Under the pieces are notes generated by a model. The model searched no databases. It saw only the letters and a list, made by a program, of their open reading frames with translations, and was not told the origin of the DNA. Of a DNA stretch of 64,000 bases, positions 60,774-64,000 are shown in pieces. The position numbers were made by a program, and so were the translations under genes. Position 1 is the first letter of the stretch, and each line of letters starts with the position of its first letter. Source of the DNA: Mucilaginibacter mallensis (GTDB lineage Bacteria > Bacteroidota > Bacteroidia > Sphingobacteriales > Sphingobacteriaceae); contig NZ_LT629740.1 in NCBI RefSeq assembly GCF_900105165.1, forward strand, positions 5,890,001 to 5,954,000, written 5' to 3'.

Positions 60774-61136
60774 ATGGAAATTAAAGGTAAGGTACATGAA
60801 GTGGCTCCAACCGTACAGGTTACTGAATCACTTAAGAAGAGAGAACTGATACTTGAATATATTGAAAACCCTCAATATCCCGAATATTTAAAGTTCGAGG
60901 CGATACAGGATCGTTGCAATTTGTTGGATAGTGTTAAGGTAGGCGATGATGTTGAAGTGTTCTTCAACCTTAAAGGCCGCCCATGGACCGATAAGGCCGG
61001 GAAAAAGAGCTATTTTAACTCTATGCAATTATGGAAAGTGAACGTATTGGCAGGCGCTAACAGCGCAGCTGCACCAGCATATGCACCTCCTGCTGATATC
61101 AGCTCAGCACCTGAGGATGATGATTTGCCGTTTTAA
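60774..61136 (+). CDS. DUF3127 OB-fold protein with SSB-like acidic tail
   Basis: A 120-aa protein. Residues ~1-95 match DUF3127 (MEIKGKVHEVAPTVQVTESLKKREL, FEAIQDRCNLLDSVKVGDDVEVFFNLKGRPW), an OB-fold-like beta barrel. An Ala/Pro linker (APAYAPPADISSAPEDDD) ends in DDDLPF. The last six residues copy the C-terminal tip of bacterial single-stranded-DNA-binding proteins (consensus D-D-D-I-P-F), which recruits RecO, PriA, ExoI and others. Confidence 0.85.
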   Translation: MEIKGKVHEVAPTVQVTESLKKRELILEYIENPQYPEYLKFEAIQDRCNLLDSVKVGDDVEVFFNLKGRPWTDKAGKKSYFNSMQLWKVNVLAGANSAAAPAYAPPADISSAPEDDDLPF

Positions 61137-61139
61137 TTG

Positions 61140-61320
61140 AGTTTGCAGTTGGTAGTGGGCAGTTTGCAGTGAACAGTTAATAGTTTGCAGCAGGCAGTCC
61201 TCAGTTTGCTGATAAACATTAAGCATACTAAAATAAAAGAGAGCTATAAATATTTATAGCTCTCTTTTTATGTGGCCTATTGCCAACTGAGGACTGCTTA
61301 CTGCAAACTGCCCGCTGAAG
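61140..61320. repeat. CAGTT-rich composite repeat with palindromic terminator, copy 2
   Basis: Flanks of CAGTT-type repeats (for example GGGCAGTTTGCAGTGAACAG) surround the same 26-bp palindrome as copy 1 (61235-61269). It also lies between convergent genes. Confidence 0.75.
61235..61269. terminator. Bidirectional palindromic terminator, copy 2
   Basis: Identical core to the terminator at 55908-55945, with A- and T-runs, between the DUF3127 and T9SS-sorted protein genes. Confidence 0.85.
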
Positions 61321-61321
61321 A

Positions 61322-62086
61322 CTACATCTGGTCCTTATATATCTTTTTCACGGCAAGCTTATCGCCTTGTTTTATGCGCAGGTAATAAATACCGTTTAAG
61401 CCAAGCGGGAAAGTTTTACTGAAACTGCCTTTTAAAGCCTTATCGCTCCATATTACATTTCCCTTGCTATCTTTAAGCATTACTTCGGCTATAGCTTTTG
61501 ATGGCAGGTTGAACATCAAAACAGTTATCCCTGCTGAAAATTCAGGTACTATGTTCAAATCGGTTACGTCTAATTTATCCAGTTGTGCTTTTTCAGGTGT
61601 GCTGGCCATATTGTTTAGCGGGCCGCTGGGTTCTGTTACACGGTAGCTTACATGTGTGCTAACACCATTATTGTCAGTAGTTATGTAATTAAAGTCCTGG
61701 GTGTTTTTACGGCTGAAATCCATCATCGGGTCTTCGGTCATCGTTTTAGACCGCCATTGCTCCCTGTTCATTTTACCGGCGGTTGAATCCTTAAACCTGT
61801 ATTTCATCACCACGGTTTTATGGCGGGTATTACTAGCTATAACAGGTGCCTGACCAGGAACGCTCTTTATTGCGGCTATTTGCCCGATATCTTTTAGGGC
61901 AGCCTGTCTTTCTTTTCCTGATAGCTGTTTAATGTTCGTGCCATTTATTGTAGTATCACCATTAACAATAGTGATCTGCTCATCCTTGGTGCTTTGGCCA
62001 AAAACTAATGGGGGTAAACCTAATACGGCAAACAAACTCAATGTGAAAATGAATTCAAAACCAGGTTTTATTATCGACTTTTTCAT
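61322..62086 (-). CDS. Exported protein with T9SS type A-like C-terminal sorting domain
   Basis: A 254-aa protein with a signal peptide (ends PPLVFGQ). The middle part is not recognised. The C-terminal ~80 residues resemble a type IX secretion sorting domain: LNIVPEFSAGITVLMFNLPSKAIAEVMLKDSKGNVIW then YYLRIKQGDKLAVKKI, so the protein is probably attached to the cell surface or released. Divergent from the histidine kinase gene. Confidence 0.75.
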   Translation of the reverse strand: MKKSIIKPGFEFIFTLSLFAVLGLPPLVFGQSTKDEQITIVNGDTTINGTNIKQLSGKERQAALKDIGQIAAIKSVPGQAPVIASNTRHKTVVMKYRFKDSTAGKMNREQWRSKTMTEDPMMDFSRKNTQDFNYITTDNNGVSTHVSYRVTEPSGPLNNMASTPEKAQLDKLDVTDLNIVPEFSAGITVLMFNLPSKAIAEVMLKDSKGNVIWSDKALKGSFSKTFPLGLNGIYYLRIKQGDKLAVKKIYKDQM

Positions 62087-62108
62087 GGGGTATTTATTTT
62101 TGTAATGT

Positions 62109-62116
62109 CAAAGTTA
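62109..62116 (-). promoter_or_regulatory. -7 promoter element of the T9SS-sorted protein gene
   Basis: TAACTTTG on the minus strand matches TANNTTTG, 22 bp before the ATG at 62086. No well-spaced -33 TTG. Confidence 0.5.
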
Positions 62117-62228
62117 GCAAACAGTTGTATGCCAATATGTAACAACAACGTTATAATGTATAATATTGTGTTAAAATTTGTTAAAAGGAACACTTCTCTG
62201 TTTATTTAAAATATTTTTGCTTTAATAC

Positions 62229-64000
62229 ATGAAAAAGCGAAGTATCGGTATAATCATCGGGCTAATGAGTTTTGCCTTAATAGGAGTAATTGCTATGCAG
62301 TTATACTTCCTGTGGCAATCTTATGATATGCAGTCGAAACTTTTCGACCGCTCGGTTAGTGAGGCGCTTAGTAATGTGGTGGCCAAGGTTGATAAACAGG
62401 ATGCTATTAACTTTTTGAATGAGAAGGCACAAAACCATATCCAGGCACAATTGAGTTACACTGCATCAAAAAGAGCAGCCGGTAATACTGAGAATCCCAA
62501 TTTTCCGCTTTATAAAAAATCAAGAAAACACTTAACAAACCGCGAACGCCGGATAGCCTTATTGCGCGATAGCCTTAGGCGCATGATGGCTAATAATGAG
62601 CTGGAAGGGCTTATACAAAACGGCTCTATAAAATTCCAGTTACGTATTGATGAATATACTGATGAGTTTGGAGAGGTGCACGGCCGTATTGCGCCGGTAA
62701 TACTGCGCAGCGATAAGATAACCACATCAATAAACGAAAAAAAGCCGCAAAAGCTGCATAAATATGATACCCTGCTTGTTAGATATACCGACCCGCAGTT
62801 TGGCAACCAGGTAATATCGGTACCGCAAATAAACCCTTTATGGCAGCAGGATCATGACCGCAAGCAAAGGGAAAAACAGTTCAGGCTGGTGCAAAAGATG
62901 CTGGAAACAGATTCATTACAAAACCTTAACAACGGCCACACACAAACAGCGGTAATTGCTAATCTGGCAGAGGAATATCAAAATTTAGGTCAGCCATTAC
63001 GCCGTCGTATCAATGCCATCTGGATCGATTCATTACTGCGTTATGAGCTGCATAATCAAGGTATTAACCTGCCTTTCAGCGTAGAGATATTAACAGCAAA
63101 TAACGACTCGCTCATATTTTCAAAAGCGATGGATACTACCGGGGCGAAACCGGTGTTTACGGCTGCAGATACCTATCAAACATCCATATTCAGCAAGGAT
63201 GTGATCCGTGACCCTGGTAAGATCAAGCTGGCGTTTCCTCAGAAAAATTCCTTAATATTAACCAAGATGACGGCCAATATGGCAACAACCGGAGGTTTGC
63301 TTTTTGTGCTGATATTTTGCTTTGGTTATACCATATTCTCCATCATCAGGCAAAAGAAAGTATCTGAGATGAAAACTGATTTCATCAATAACATGACCCA
63401 CGAGTTTAAAACGCCTGTATCAACCATAATGATAGCCAGCGAGGCTTTAAAGGATCATGAAATAGTGGCGGATGCAAGCCGTGTATCAAGGCTGGCTAAT
63501 ATCATTTATGAAGAAAACGCCCGCTTGGGTAGCCATATTGAACGTGTGCTGAACGTAGCCCGGATTGAGAAGAACGATTTTAAACTGGATAAAAAACCAT
63601 TGGATGTAAATGAGATGATCTCGATTGTGATTGATAGCATGCAGCTTAAACTGCAGAAACACAATGTGATATTATCAATGAACCTGGATGCCATAAACGC
63701 TATAGTTTTGGCTGATGAGCTTCACTTCTCCAACCTGATATATAATCTTATAGATAACGCCATAAAATACAGCACAGGTACGCCTGAAATTACCATCAGC
63801 ACCGCTAATAAAACCGATCAGATCGTCATTAAAGTGGCTGATAAGGGTATAGGTATGAGCCGTGATCAGCAAACAAAAATATTTGAGCAATTCTACCGCA
63901 TACCTACCGGTAATTTACATGATGTTAAAGGCTTTGGCCTGGGATTAAGCTATGTAAATACGATAGTAAAAAGACTAAATGGCGTTATCAGCGTAAGATC
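62229..64000 (+). CDS. Sensor histidine kinase (3' end outside window)
   Basis: The frame from ATG at 62229 stays open to the window end: 590 codons plus two bases. In order: a transmembrane helix near the start (~7-29), a periplasmic domain of ~330 residues, a second transmembrane helix (~360-380), HisKA with NMTHEFKTPVSTI, and HATPase_c boxes NLIDNAIKYS, DKGIGM and GFGLGLSYVN. It is cut shortly after the last box, so only a short end is missing. Probably a membrane sensor; any response regulator would lie to the right. Confidence 0.92.
   Translation, partial: MKKRSIGIIIGLMSFALIGVIAMQLYFLWQSYDMQSKLFDRSVSEALSNVVAKVDKQDAINFLNEKAQNHIQAQLSYTASKRAAGNTENPNFPLYKKSRKHLTNRERRIALLRDSLRRMMANNELEGLIQNGSIKFQLRIDEYTDEFGEVHGRIAPVILRSDKITTSINEKKPQKLHKYDTLLVRYTDPQFGNQVISVPQINPLWQQDHDRKQREKQFRLVQKMLETDSLQNLNNGHTQTAVIANLAEEYQNLGQPLRRRINAIWIDSLLRYELHNQGINLPFSVEILTANNDSLIFSKAMDTTGAKPVFTAADTYQTSIFSKDVIRDPGKIKLAFPQKNSLILTKMTANMATTGGLLFVLIFCFGYTIFSIIRQKKVSEMKTDFINNMTHEFKTPVSTIMIASEALKDHEIVADASRVSRLANIIYEENARLGSHIERVLNVARIEKNDFKLDKKPLDVNEMISIVIDSMQLKLQKHNVILSMNLDAINAIVLADELHFSNLIYNLIDNAIKYSTGTPEITISTANKTDQIVIKVADKGIGMSRDQQTKIFEQFYRIPTGNLHDVKGFGLGLSYVNTIVKRLNGVISVR

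Overview
The window is chromosomal DNA of a Bacteroidota bacterium, most likely a Sphingobacteriaceae member close to Mucilaginibacter or Pedobacter. Pointers are TANNTTTG-type -7 promoter boxes, a SusC-like/outer-membrane beta-barrel receptor with an N-terminal carboxypeptidase-like domain, T9SS-type C-terminal sorting signals, many Bacteroidota-typical DUF proteins (DUF2911, DUF2141, DUF4397, DUF4421, DUF3127, DUF1543), a fused two-part E1 dehydrogenase and an ileS-dksA-like-lspA operon. There is no rRNA, no intact tRNA and no CRISPR array.

Region 1 (1-21077) reads as accessory DNA. It ends at 21036-21077 in a 42-nt copy of the 3' part of a tRNA-Val(UAC) gene, from the anticodon loop to the discriminator base, followed by that gene's probable terminator. 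No 5' half is present. This is the scar left when an element integrates into a tRNA gene; its orientation puts the element to the left, running off the window. The cargo is rich in regulator-oxidoreductase pairs: three HxlR and two related AraC regulators next to SDR, NmrA-like and quinone-oxidoreductase-like enzymes. A co-oriented run of exported proteins follows (DUF2911, diheme cytochrome c, NTF2-like, TonB-type receptor, two-domain beta-sandwich protein, DUF885 peptidase). A siderophore-interacting flavoprotein lies nearest the scar, and degraded coding remnants lie at 1600-2003.

Region 2 (21.1-41.2 kb) begins just after the scar and carries six copies of a two-hairpin dispersed repeat within 13.5 kb, none of which I saw to the left. 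Genes include a lipoprotein broken by two single-base shifts in A6 runs, an orphan TPR histidine kinase, an AraC/Old Yellow Enzyme/esterase run, small exported DUF proteins, a TlpA-like thioredoxin, exported MsrA and MsrB, a BBP2-type porin with a possible sigma-54 promoter, and a sigma-54 activator beside it.

Region 3 (41.8-64 kb) is mostly housekeeping: recO, an undecaprenol/diacylglycerol-kinase-like gene, ileS, a DksA-like gene, lspA, an unusual GH13 amylase, a LutB-like protein, the fused branched-chain 2-oxoacid dehydrogenase E1, a THUMP methyltransferase, an OB-fold protein with an SSB-like tail, and a histidine kinase cut by the window end. Its spacers are crowded with palindromes. 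One family (TGTCATTGCGAG ends, about 81-87 bp) occurs three times, and one copy is split by a complete IS481-type insertion sequence with 33-bp ends and an ATTGC target duplication. Two other spacers share the same 26-bp palindromic terminator inside CAGTT-rich flanks.
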